The translations under genes and the position numbers were made by a program. From contig JAAYIR010000138.1 of assembly GCA_012523355.1 (NCBI GenBank), forward strand, positions 1 through 39,740: DNA of 39,740 nt. Direction: 5' to 3'. Positions within the stretch are counted from its first letter, which is position 1, and every line of letters starts with the position of its first letter. Shown piece by piece: positions 23,316 to 30,815 of this stretch. This stretch comes from a candidate division WS1 bacterium. GTDB lineage: Bacteria > Armatimonadota > Zipacnadia > Zipacnadales > Zipacnadaceae. The notes under the pieces were generated by a model. That model was not told where the DNA came from. It saw only the letters and a program-made list of their open reading frames with translations, and did not search any database.

Positions 23316-24837
23316 GGCGCAGCCTCCGGACATACAGCCGGGATACCGGTCGGCTGCCTGCGGCAACCGCCTGCTGCTCCGTTGCCTCCTCCGCCTGCCG
23401 GTTCAGGGCCACGGCCTCCAGCTCCGGGAGCCGCATCGCCAGGGCATAGGAGAGATAGAAGAGCGAACCACCGGGGGCCAGATAGAGCGCGCTGCCCCCC
23501 GTCAACTGCGCGAGGGTACACACCATGGCTCCCGTGCTGGCCGCGGCCAGTGTCAGGAAGGCCGTGGTACGACACTTGCGGCAAGCGACTAGGCCGCCGT
23601 GAAGGGCGGTGAGCAGCAAAGCGATGAACAGGGTGGCACCGGGGATGCCCAGTTCGCGAAGCGCTCGTCCATACTCGTTCTCAACCATCCCCCAGGATTC
23701 CTGGGCGACCTCCAGGTTGCCCTCCGTTTCCTGCACGATGTTGGCGGCCCGCCCGAGGCCGACGCCGGTGGCCACCCCGGTGCCCAGGGGGTGATCCAGT
23801 GCCGACTGAAAGCCGCGACTGAAGGGCAGCATAATGCGGTGGATGATCAAGGGTGCGTTCAGCATCCTCAGGTTGTAGCGTCGCGCAAAAGCTCCGGAGG
23901 CCAGGGTAGTGACCATCAACACGCCTAGCAGCACAACGATCGCCACCGTCCACACGACGCGGGGTCGCCGCACCAGCAGGAGCATGGCCACTCCGCCCAC
24001 CGCCGCCGCCAGCAGAGGCGCTCGGCTGCCACTGGTCCCCAGCCCCACCACTCCGGCGGCTGCCGTGAGCAGAGCCAGTGCCTTCCCCGGCCAGTTCTGC
24101 AGATACCAGAGCGCGCCGAGAGCGATGATCACCATCAGGCTCATGGCGGCGCCAAAGGTTCCGGGACTTACAAAGGTGGAGGTGGCGCGTACGGTCTGCT
24201 CGTCCCAGCCAAAGCGGTTGTAGAAGGCAAATCCTGACCCCAGTTGAAATAGGTGGTCGAAGCCAATGTGGTATTGCACGATCCCATAGATGGAGGTGGA
24301 CACCGATAACGTCAGCAGGACGATCAACAGCCACTGGACATGCCACTGGTGCCGGATGGTGTAGTAGGCCAGGAAGGCGACCGGAATCCACACGATCCAG
24401 CTCCGCAGACCGGCCAGAGCCACGACCGACGACAGCGTAGTGGTGTTCACGACCTGGGCCGTGCAGTAGACGATGAACAGCACTGCCGGATAGACCAGGG
24501 GTATGCGCAACGAAGACCAGTCTCCCCGCACCAGATTGAGCCATCCCCATCTGACCAGCGCCAGCCCGAGGAACAGGTCCTTGGCGAATACCGACATCCC
24601 AGTGGGATCCAGGCCCTTGAGCATGCCATCGGTGAAGGAGAGGACGCACAGACACAGCAAGGCGATCTCCAGGGAGGCCATGGAGGCGAGTATCGCGATG
24701 CCCGCGAACAGGGCAATCAGGGCCACGGTGTACTGCCCGTGCCCGAGCAGGTTGATCAACCCCGCCGCCGCAGCCAGGGTAAAGGCTCCCAGCGCGATGG
24801 CGAACATGACCAGAGTGTCGTTGGCTCGTGCTCTCAC
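23305..24837 (-). CDS. O-antigen ligase/polymerase-like membrane protein
   Basis: This 510-aa protein has about 11-12 transmembrane segments and a large extracytoplasmic loop region, the topology of the Wzy/WaaL O-antigen polymerase/ligase superfamily. Its location inside a glycosyltransferase string supports a role in joining or polymerising lipid-linked glycans on the outer face of the inner membrane. Segments such as ALGTSGSRAPLLAAAVGG-like GLGTSGSRAPLL, the family's Arg-containing SGSR loop, support the call. The start is GTG 24837, overlapping by one base the TAG stop of the GT2 gene, with AAGGAGGA 8 bases upstream. Whether it is a ligase or a polymerase cannot be told. Confidence 0.82.
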   Translation of the reverse strand: MRARANDTLVMFAIALGAFTLAAAAGLINLLGHGQYTVALIALFAGIAILASMASLEIALLCLCVLSFTDGMLKGLDPTGMSVFAKDLFLGLALVRWGWLNLVRGDWSSLRIPLVYPAVLFIVYCTAQVVNTTTLSSVVALAGLRSWIVWIPVAFLAYYTIRHQWHVQWLLIVLLTLSVSTSIYGIVQYHIGFDHLFQLGSGFAFYNRFGWDEQTVRATSTFVSPGTFGAAMSLMVIIALGALWYLQNWPGKALALLTAAAGVVGLGTSGSRAPLLAAAVGGVAMLLLVRRPRVVWTVAIVVLLGVLMVTTLASGAFARRYNLRMLNAPLIIHRIMLPFSRGFQSALDHPLGTGVATGVGLGRAANIVQETEGNLEVAQESWGMVENEYGRALRELGIPGATLFIALLLTALHGGLVACRKCRTTAFLTLAAASTGAMVCTLAQLTGGSALYLAPGGSLFYLSYALAMRLPELEAVALNRQAEEATEQQAVAAGSRPVSRLYVRRLRHGL

Positions 24838-25817
24838 TACCGCGGTCCTCCTTGGGCCTCCGTCCGGAGTTCTGCCTGTGCCCCCCGCCAGTCGCGGACT
24901 CCCGCTCGCAGCCCGCGACAGGTGGCCAGGTACTGGCGTCCTGCCACTCGCGGTCCACGCAGCGCAGTCACGAGGAACTTAACCAGGCCCAGCCGGTTGC
25001 TGCTGCCCACCAGCAAGGCGTAGGCCATGAACACCGCCCGGCGCCAGGCCGGAAAGTGCTTGCAGATCAGGTATGCCCAGTTGTGCCCGTCAATGTAGGC
25101 CTGCTCCGGCCGGGACGGGTCCCGGTGAGTGATCCCATGACGCGGGGCCGGATGGTGGTCCACCTGCGCCTCCGGGTCGTAGAGCAGTCGCCCGCCGCCT
25201 TCGCCCACTGACAGCGAGAGGTCGGTGTCATTCATTGGCGAATCGCCGGGCCCCAGCACCAACCGGGGGTCCAGCGGAACCATCCGGCTGCGCCGGAAGC
25301 TCATGTTGGCCCCTTTGAGGTGCTGGACCTCCCGCAGCCCTGGCGGGAAAACCTCGTGGTGGCTGCCGAGAAGGCGTCCACACCCACTGATGCGCCCTAC
25401 CACGCGCCCGGCACGCTCGCTGCGTACGCCCTCGTGGTAAACCACGTCCCGCCCCCCGACGCCACTAACCTCCGGGTCAGCGTACGGTGCTGCCAGCCGC
25501 TCCAGCCAGTCTTCATGCGGCAGGCAATCGTCATCCGTAAAGCATACCACGTCCCCCCGTGCCTCCGCCAGCCCCGCGTTCATCTGTAGGACCTGTCCGG
25601 CCTGGGCTACCAGGATGGTGCGCAGGTTCACCTTCTCCGCTATCTCACTCAGCCCCAGAAGCGCCGTCTGGCTCGCCTCGTCCTCCTCGTGCAGGACTAC
25701 CAGCGTCTCCTGCGGCAGGCGGCGTCCCCGGGCCAGAGCCTCCAGGCAGTGGCGGAGATTCTCCGGCCGGTGATAGCTCGGAATGATCACCGTCATGGTG
25801 AGCGTCGAGTCAGACAT
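24837..25817 (-). CDS. GT2 family glycosyltransferase
   Basis: This is a 326-aa GT-A fold transferase. It opens MTVIIPSYHRPENLRHCLEAL and has the metal/nucleotide-binding acidic motif FTDDDCLPHEDWLERL. GVGGRDVVYHEG and a later acceptor region (PMNDTDLSLSVGEGGGRLLYDP, where the ED/ND motif is close to the family's) follow. It likely transfers a sugar to a growing lipid-linked saccharide at the inner membrane. Start choice is uncertain: ATG 25817, ATG 25796 and TTG 25835 are all possible and none has a clear Shine-Dalgarno. The stop overlaps the start of the next gene by one base. It follows uvrA by 55 bases. Confidence 0.88.
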   Translation of the reverse strand: MSDSTLTMTVIIPSYHRPENLRHCLEALARGRRLPQETLVVLHEEDEASQTALLGLSEIAEKVNLRTILVAQAGQVLQMNAGLAEARGDVVCFTDDDCLPHEDWLERLAAPYADPEVSGVGGRDVVYHEGVRSERAGRVVGRISGCGRLLGSHHEVFPPGLREVQHLKGANMSFRRSRMVPLDPRLVLGPGDSPMNDTDLSLSVGEGGGRLLYDPEAQVDHHPAPRHGITHRDPSRPEQAYIDGHNWAYLICKHFPAWRRAVFMAYALLVGSSNRLGLVKFLVTALRGPRVAGRQYLATCRGLRAGVRDWRGAQAELRTEAQGGPR

Positions 25818-25872
25818 GATCCGTGTCGCGGTCAAATCGATAGAGGCTCGCCTCGATCGGCAACGCCCCTGG

Positions 25873-28710
25873 CTAGGTCTCCCTCTTTAGCACCGGCGCC
25901 AGGTACTTTCCGGTAAGGGACTCTCGGCAGCGGACCACCGCCTCCGGCGTCCCCTGGGCCACGATCCGGCCGCCGTGCTCGCCGCCTTCCGGCCCCAGGT
26001 CCACAATATAATCCGCATTCTTGATGACCTCGAGGTTATGCTCGATGACCAGCACGGTGTTGCCCGCATCCACCAGTTGATGGAGAACCTCCAGCAGCTT
26101 CTCGATGTCGGCAAAGTGCAGACCGGTGGTGGGCTCGTCCAGGAGATACAGGGTGGCGCCGGCCTGCGGACGTGCCAGCTCCTTGGCCAGCTTCAGGCGC
26201 TGGGCCTCGCCCCCGGATAGCGTGTTGGCGGGCTGCCCCAGCTTCACATACTCCAGTCCCACTTCGCAGAGGGTGCGCAAGATGCGTGCCATCTGCGGCA
26301 CGTTCTGGAAGAACTCCAGCGCCTCCGCAGCCGTGAGGTCGAGGACCTCAGCGATGTTAAGGCCACGGTAACGAATCTGTAGGGTCTCCCGGTTGTAGCG
26401 CTTCCCCTCACATTCCTCACAAGGCACCCGCACGTCGGGCAGGAAGTGCATCTCGACCACTCGCGTGCCTTCGCCGGCGCAGGCCTCGCAACGCCCGCCC
26501 CGCACGTTGAAGCTAAACCTCCCCGGCGTGTAGCCACGGACCCGCGCCTGGGGCGTCTGAGCGTACAGCTCGCGCAGGTGGGTGAACAGGCCGGAATACG
26601 TGGCCGGGTTGGACCGCGGACTACGCCCGATGGGCTTCTGGTCAATATTCACCACCTTGCCCAGCGGCTCAGTGCCCTCCAGCCGGTCATACAGGCCGGG
26701 GTGGTCCTGTGAGCGATGCAGTTGCCGGCGCAGGGCAGGGTACAGGGTATCATTAATCAGAGTGCTCTTGCCTGATCCGGATACCCCGGTCACGCAGATC
26801 AGCAGCCCCAGCGGAATCTCCAGCGTCAGATTCTGCAGATTGTGCTCCCGGGCGCCAGAGATCTTGAGCCGGGCCTCACCACGGCGCCGGCGTCGCGCGG
26901 GTCGGGGGACCTCCCGCCGCCCGCTGAGGTACTGCGCGGTCAGCGAGTCCCGGGAGGCCAGAAGCTCCTGCACGGTTCCCGCGAAGGTGATCTCTCCGCC
27001 CCGCACTCCGGCGCCGGGCCCGAACTCCAGCACGTAGTCGGCGGCCAGGATGGTGGGCGGGTCATGCTCCACGACGATCAGCGTATTGCCCCGGTCGCGT
27101 AGCTCCTTCAGCACGCCCAGTAGCTGCTCGTGGTCCCTGGGGTGCAGGCCGATGGAGGGCTCATCGAGGATGTACATCACCCCGGCCAGCCCGCTGCCGA
27201 GCTGGTTGGCCAAACGGATGCGCTGAGCCTCGCCACCGGCCAGGCTAGGCGCTGAGCGGTCGAGGGTCAGATACCCCACCCCCACTTCCACCAGGAAGTC
27301 CAGCCGCAGGCGAATGCCACTGAGCAACTCTGCTGTCACCGTCTCCTGCGCGCCGCTGAAGGACAGGCCCTGGAAGAACTCCCGGGCGTGGTTCAGGGTC
27401 AGGGCGGAGATCTCACCGAGGTTCTTCTCGCCTACAGTCACTGCCAGCGCCTCCTGGCGCAGTCGCATACCCCCGCATTCGGGGCAGGTGTGCGGCGCCC
27501 GGAAGCGGTCCAGAAAGTCCCGCGTCGGCCAGGACTCCGTGCTGGCGTGCCGCCGGCTGACCCAGGCCACCAGCCCCTCAAAGGGGCGCTCGTGGCTGAT
27601 CTCCTTTCCCGAGCGCGTGCGGTAATGAAACCGCACGGGCTCGTCACCGGTGCCGAAGAGCAGTGCCTCGCGGGCCGGCTCCGGCAGGAGCGTCCAGGGC
27701 GTGTCCAGGTCAAAATGATAATGCTCAGCCAGGCCCTCCAGGAGATTGCGGACGTGCGGTGCCAGCGGCGGCTCCAGCAGGTGTAGCGCACCTTCCAGCA
27801 CCGATTTCTCTCGGTCCCGGATCAGTCGTCCCGGCGCGATCTGACGCACCACGCCCAGACCCCCGCAGTTGGGGCAGTAACCGGCGGGGTGATTGAAGGA
27901 GAACAGGTGGGGAGTTAGCTCGGGGTAGGTGATCCCGCAGCGGGGACAGGCGAAACGGCTGGAGTAGACACGGTCCTCCTCGCCCTCCACCGCGGCGAAG
28001 AGCATCCCGTCACCTTCCTCCAGCGCCAGTTCCACGGCTTCTGCCAGGCGCGGGCGCACGTCCGGACCCATGACCAGGCGATCAATCACCACCTCCACCT
28101 GGTGCTCGAGGTTCTCGTCCAGTCGCAGATTGTGCGCCAGGTCCTGCAACTCCCCGTCCACGCGCACCCGGGCGTAGCCCCGGCGCCGGATGGCGCGCAG
28201 CAGCTCCGCGTAGCGCTCTTCCGGGCGGTGGACCTGTGGCGCCAGCACGGTCAGCCGCGTCCCCCCGGTCAGTAGCATCAGGTCGTCGCAGATCTGAGTG
28301 GGGGTACGTGCGCTGATCATCTCGCCGCACTCGTAGCAGTGCGGCTGCCCGACCTTGGCAAACAACACCCGCAGATAGTCATATATGTCCGTCAGGGTGC
28401 CGACCGTCGAGCGGGGGTTGCTGTGCGAGGAGGATTGGTCAATCGCGATCGCGGGGGAGAGCCCGTCAATGTGGTCCACCGCAGGCCTCATCAGCTCACC
28501 CAGGAGTTGGCGGGTGCTGGCCGAGAGGGATTCCACATACCGGCGCTGCCCCTCGGCGTACAGCGTGTCATGGGCCAGGGAGGACTTGCCTGAGCCGCTT
28601 ACCCCGCAGAAGACGATCAGCGCGTCGCGAGGCAGTTCCAGGGTCAGGTTGCGCAGGTTGTGCTCTCTGGCCCCGAAGATGCGTATCGAAGAATCTTGAT
28701 GGTTGCGCAT
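25873..28710 (-). CDS. uvrA: Excinuclease ABC subunit A
   Basis: This 945-aa protein is the damage-recognition ATPase of nucleotide excision repair, working with UvrB and UvrC. Domains in order: first P-loop GVSGSGKSS (about 36-44); CYECGEMISARTPTQ and a UvrB-binding domain (RRRGYARVRVDGELQDL, VEVVIDRLVM); zinc Cys pairs (CPRCG...CPNCGG, then CPECGGMRLRQEA); the first signature LAGGEAQRIRLANQLGSG; and Walker B YILDEPSIGLHPRD. The second ATPase half has GVSGSGKSTLINDTL, zinc region CEACAGEG...CEECEGKRYN, signature LSGGEAQRLKL and LLDEPTTGLHFADI. All key motifs are intact; the first signature has Ala for the usual Ser. Length is normal. ATG 28710 is preferred to TTG 28731. The gene has its own promoter and reads into the glycan genes. 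Confidence 0.97.
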   Translation of the reverse strand: MRNHQDSSIRIFGAREHNLRNLTLELPRDALIVFCGVSGSGKSSLAHDTLYAEGQRRYVESLSASTRQLLGELMRPAVDHIDGLSPAIAIDQSSSHSNPRSTVGTLTDIYDYLRVLFAKVGQPHCYECGEMISARTPTQICDDLMLLTGGTRLTVLAPQVHRPEERYAELLRAIRRRGYARVRVDGELQDLAHNLRLDENLEHQVEVVIDRLVMGPDVRPRLAEAVELALEEGDGMLFAAVEGEEDRVYSSRFACPRCGITYPELTPHLFSFNHPAGYCPNCGGLGVVRQIAPGRLIRDREKSVLEGALHLLEPPLAPHVRNLLEGLAEHYHFDLDTPWTLLPEPAREALLFGTGDEPVRFHYRTRSGKEISHERPFEGLVAWVSRRHASTESWPTRDFLDRFRAPHTCPECGGMRLRQEALAVTVGEKNLGEISALTLNHAREFFQGLSFSGAQETVTAELLSGIRLRLDFLVEVGVGYLTLDRSAPSLAGGEAQRIRLANQLGSGLAGVMYILDEPSIGLHPRDHEQLLGVLKELRDRGNTLIVVEHDPPTILAADYVLEFGPGAGVRGGEITFAGTVQELLASRDSLTAQYLSGRREVPRPARRRRRGEARLKISGAREHNLQNLTLEIPLGLLICVTGVSGSGKSTLINDTLYPALRRQLHRSQDHPGLYDRLEGTEPLGKVVNIDQKPIGRSPRSNPATYSGLFTHLRELYAQTPQARVRGYTPGRFSFNVRGGRCEACAGEGTRVVEMHFLPDVRVPCEECEGKRYNRETLQIRYRGLNIAEVLDLTAAEALEFFQNVPQMARILRTLCEVGLEYVKLGQPANTLSGGEAQRLKLAKELARPQAGATLYLLDEPTTGLHFADIEKLLEVLHQLVDAGNTVLVIEHNLEVIKNADYIVDLGPEGGEHGGRIVAQGTPEAVVRCRESLTGKYLAPVLKRET

Positions 28711-28749
28711 GAGGCGAACGTCCGACGTCAAAACTCCAGCAGGTCGTAT

Positions 28750-28778
28750 ATGATATCACGCTGGAGCCGCAGGGTCAA
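28750..28778 (-). promoter_or_regulatory. uvrA promoter flanked by a palindrome
   Basis: On the minus strand TTGACC (28778-28773), 17 bases, TATCAT (28755-28750). An inverted repeat CTCCAGC (28734-28740) / GCTGGAG (28760-28766) brackets the -10 and probable start site, the usual position for a repressor operator. It does not match the known LexA boxes of E. coli or Bacillus. Confidence 0.65.
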
Positions 28779-28839
28779 CGCAGGGGCCTGCCGGTCTGTT
28801 GGACTCCGCCCCCTCCCTGTGCTCGCATTCTCGCCGCGC

Positions 28840-28868
28840 TTGCACTTTGATGTGAATTGCGGTATACT
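28840..28868 (+). promoter_or_regulatory. Promoter of the rimP-nusA-infB operon
   Basis: TTGCAC (28840-28845), 17 bases, TATACT (28863-28868), divergent from the uvrA promoter. The transcript should start near 28875. This places the in-frame ATG at 28873 upstream of the transcript and supports the later rimP start. Confidence 0.75.
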
Positions 28869-28897
28869 ACCCATGAGATCAAACCGGGACAGCGATC

Positions 28898-28930
28898 CTG
28901 GGAGTGGACTTCAGTCCACTCCCAGTTTGT
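28898..28930 (+). terminator. Attenuator-like hairpin in the rimP operon leader
   Basis: CTGGGAGTGGA (28898-28908), loop CTTCAG, TCCACTCCCAG (28915-28925), then TTTGT. An 11-bp GC-rich stem followed by a short T-run, about 25 nt into the predicted transcript and 45 nt before rimP, looks like a weak intrinsic terminator. It could set how much transcription enters the operon, possibly in response to NusA, which the operon encodes. Confidence 0.6.
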
Positions 28931-28974
28931 TCATAGACGAGCTTGTCCCGGAACAGAAAGTGAAGCAGAGCGCC

Positions 28975-29472
28975 ATGCGCCGGCATCCAATCGTGTCCAG
29001 GCTGTGGGAGGAGCTGGAGCAGACCGCCCAGAGCCTGGGGTTTGAGCTGGTACAGGCCACTTTCGGCGGACCGCTGGGCAACCAGAGCCTGACCGTGTAT
29101 GTGGACCGGGAGGCCGGCGTCAGCGCCGACGATTGTGCGGCCCTGGCCGAGCAGTTCTCGGTGTTGTTGGACACGCTGGACCCAATCGGCGGCTCCTACA
29201 ACCTGGTGGTTTCTTCGCCGGGGTTGGATCGGCCGCTCGGTCGGGATGAGGACTTTGAGAAATACGCGGGTGAACGGGCGGTGGTCCGGCATCTGACCGC
29301 CGGGGGTAAGACCCGGCGCACGCGGGGTCGGTTGATGGGGGTCCAAGCCGGTCGCGTGGTCCTGCAGACCGAGGGGCACAAGCTGGAGCTGCCCCTGGAG
29401 CAGATCACGGCGGCAAACCTGGAATATGACTGGGATGACACCGGCGCCGAGTCCGCCGGGGCGCCTCAGTAG
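28975..29472 (+). CDS. rimP: Ribosome maturation factor RimP
   Basis: This 165-aa cytoplasmic factor assists maturation of the 30S ribosomal subunit. It has the two-domain RimP layout: an N-terminal alpha/beta domain with LGFELVQATF, QSLTVYVDREAGVSADDCAALAEQ and NLVVSSPGLDRPLG (the family hallmark SSPGLDRPL), then an SH3-like beta domain (VVRHLTAGGKTRRTRGRLMGV). Length is normal for the family. ATG 28975 is chosen because the conserved part starts there and an upstream ATG (28873) precedes the predicted transcript start; GTG 28960 is possible. It is the first gene of the operon and is followed by nusA after 14 bases. Confidence 0.95.
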   Translation: MRRHPIVSRLWEELEQTAQSLGFELVQATFGGPLGNQSLTVYVDREAGVSADDCAALAEQFSVLLDTLDPIGGSYNLVVSSPGLDRPLGRDEDFEKYAGERAVVRHLTAGGKTRRTRGRLMGVQAGRVVLQTEGHKLELPLEQITAANLEYDWDDTGAESAGAPQ

Positions 29473-29486
29473 GAGTGATGGGAAGA

Positions 29487-30764
29487 ATGGATGGCGAGTT
29501 CATCGAGGCCCTGGAGCAGTTGCAGAAAGAGAAGGACATCTCCATGTCCTCCCTCCTGCAGACGGTAGAGGCTGCCATGTCCTCGGCCTATCGCAAGCAC
29601 TACGGAAGCCAGGAGGACGTGCGGATCGAGATTGACCCGGCGGCACGACGCGTGCGCATGTTCGCCCGCAAGGCGCTCTTGCCCGAAGGCGAGGAGCTGA
29701 TCCTCGAAGAGGGGCAGCCGCTGCCGCCCGACATCGAGTACGAGGAACACGAGATTGACACCGCCGAGTTTGGGCGGATTGCCGCGCAGACCGCCAAGCA
29801 GGTAGTGATGCAGCGCATCCGTGAGGCCGAGCGCGAGATGGTGTTTGACGAGTTCTCCGCGCGGTTGGGCGAGGTGGTGACGGGGGAGATCCAACGGCGC
29901 GACGGCCGCAACGTCTACGTGGCGCTCGGTCGAGTGGAAGCGATCTTGCCCGCGAGCGAGCAGATTCCGGGGGAATCCTACCGCTTCGGCCAGCGGCTGA
30001 AGGTATATGTCCTGGACGTCAAGAAGACCGCCAAGAGCCCGCAGATTGTGGTCAGCCGCACGCATCCCGCCCTGGTGACCCGCCTGTTCGAGTTGGAGGT
30101 CCCTGAGGTCTATGAGGGGATCGTGGAGATCAAGTCGGTGGCCCGGGAGGCCGGGGCGCGGTCCAAGGTAGCGGTATCCTCCAACGATCCACAGGTGGAT
30201 CCGGTGGGAGCCTGCGTGGGGCATCATGGCGCGCGGGTGCAGGCCATTGTGGACGAGCTGCGCGGCGAGAAGATTGATATTGTCCGGCACAACGACGAGA
30301 TCAAGGAGTATCTCAAGAGCGCGCTGTCGCCGGCGCGGGTGAAGGATGTGGTGCTGCACGAGGAGCTGCACTCCGCAACCGTGATCGCGCCGGACGATCA
30401 GCTTTCGCTGGCCATTGGCCGGCGAGGGCAGAATGTGCGTCTCGCGGCCCAGCTCACCGGGTGGAAGATTGACATCCGCAGCGAGGCTCAGTGGGCGGCG
30501 GAGAAGGAAGCAGAGGTGGCCGCTCCGGCCAAGCCGCCAGTCGAGACGCGACTGCGCGTCTATGAGTTGGCTCGGCAACTGGGCATCGAGAGCCGCGACC
30601 TGGTAGAGATTCTCCAGGAGCAGGAAATTGACGTTACCAGCCACGCCAGCACGATCACCCATGACCAGGCCAAAACGATCCGGGAACTGCTGATGGGTGG
30701 AACAGGGACTCTGGAGGACCTGGAGGCGGGGGCGCTACCTATCGAGTTGGAGGAGAACGTCTAG
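29487..30764 (+). CDS. nusA: Transcription termination/antitermination factor NusA with C-terminal IF2_N-like domain
   Basis: This 425-aa RNA polymerase-binding factor controls pausing, termination and antitermination. Domains in order: NusA N-terminal domain (about 1-125, MDGEFIEALEQLQKEK); S1 domain (about 130-200, VVTGEIQRRDGRNVYVAL); KH1 (about 205-275, VGACVGHHGARVQAIVDEL, GEKIDIV); KH2 (about 278-345, APDDQLSLAIGRRGQNVRLA). Unusually, residues about 351-405 (RVYELARQLGIESRDLVEIL...VTSHASTIT) match the IF2_N domain normally at the front of translation factor IF-2. ATG 29487 is chosen over ATG 29478 and GTG 29475 because it gives the canonical NusA N-terminus and better spacing from AGGAG (29471-29475). 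The small ylxR and ylxQ genes often found between nusA and infB are absent. Confidence 0.95.
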   Translation: MDGEFIEALEQLQKEKDISMSSLLQTVEAAMSSAYRKHYGSQEDVRIEIDPAARRVRMFARKALLPEGEELILEEGQPLPPDIEYEEHEIDTAEFGRIAAQTAKQVVMQRIREAEREMVFDEFSARLGEVVTGEIQRRDGRNVYVALGRVEAILPASEQIPGESYRFGQRLKVYVLDVKKTAKSPQIVVSRTHPALVTRLFELEVPEVYEGIVEIKSVAREAGARSKVAVSSNDPQVDPVGACVGHHGARVQAIVDELRGEKIDIVRHNDEIKEYLKSALSPARVKDVVLHEELHSATVIAPDDQLSLAIGRRGQNVRLAAQLTGWKIDIRSEAQWAAEKEAEVAAPAKPPVETRLRVYELARQLGIESRDLVEILQEQEIDVTSHASTITHDQAKTIRELLMGGTGTLEDLEAGALPIELEENV

Positions 30765-30801
30765 GCCGGTAGGCCAGGAGTGAGTACCGGGGGTGACACC
30801 C

Positions 30802-30808
30802 GGAGGTG
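30802..30808 (+). promoter_or_regulatory. Ribosome binding site that supports a TTG start for infB
   Basis: GGAGGTG ends 7 bases before TTG 30816, ideal spacing. A GTG at 30780 is also in frame and follows AGGAG too closely. The codons after TTG give [14 protein letters not shown], the usual IF2_N opening. Confidence 0.75.
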
Positions 30809-30815
30809 TCTTTCT

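Noticed and set aside
28873-28974. Upstream ATG 28873 as rimP start
   Set aside because: It lies just before the predicted transcript start and would translate through the attenuator-like hairpin. Homologous sequence begins near 28975.
29466-30662. Antisense open frame opposite nusA
   Set aside because: nusA is unambiguous from its domains and operon context.
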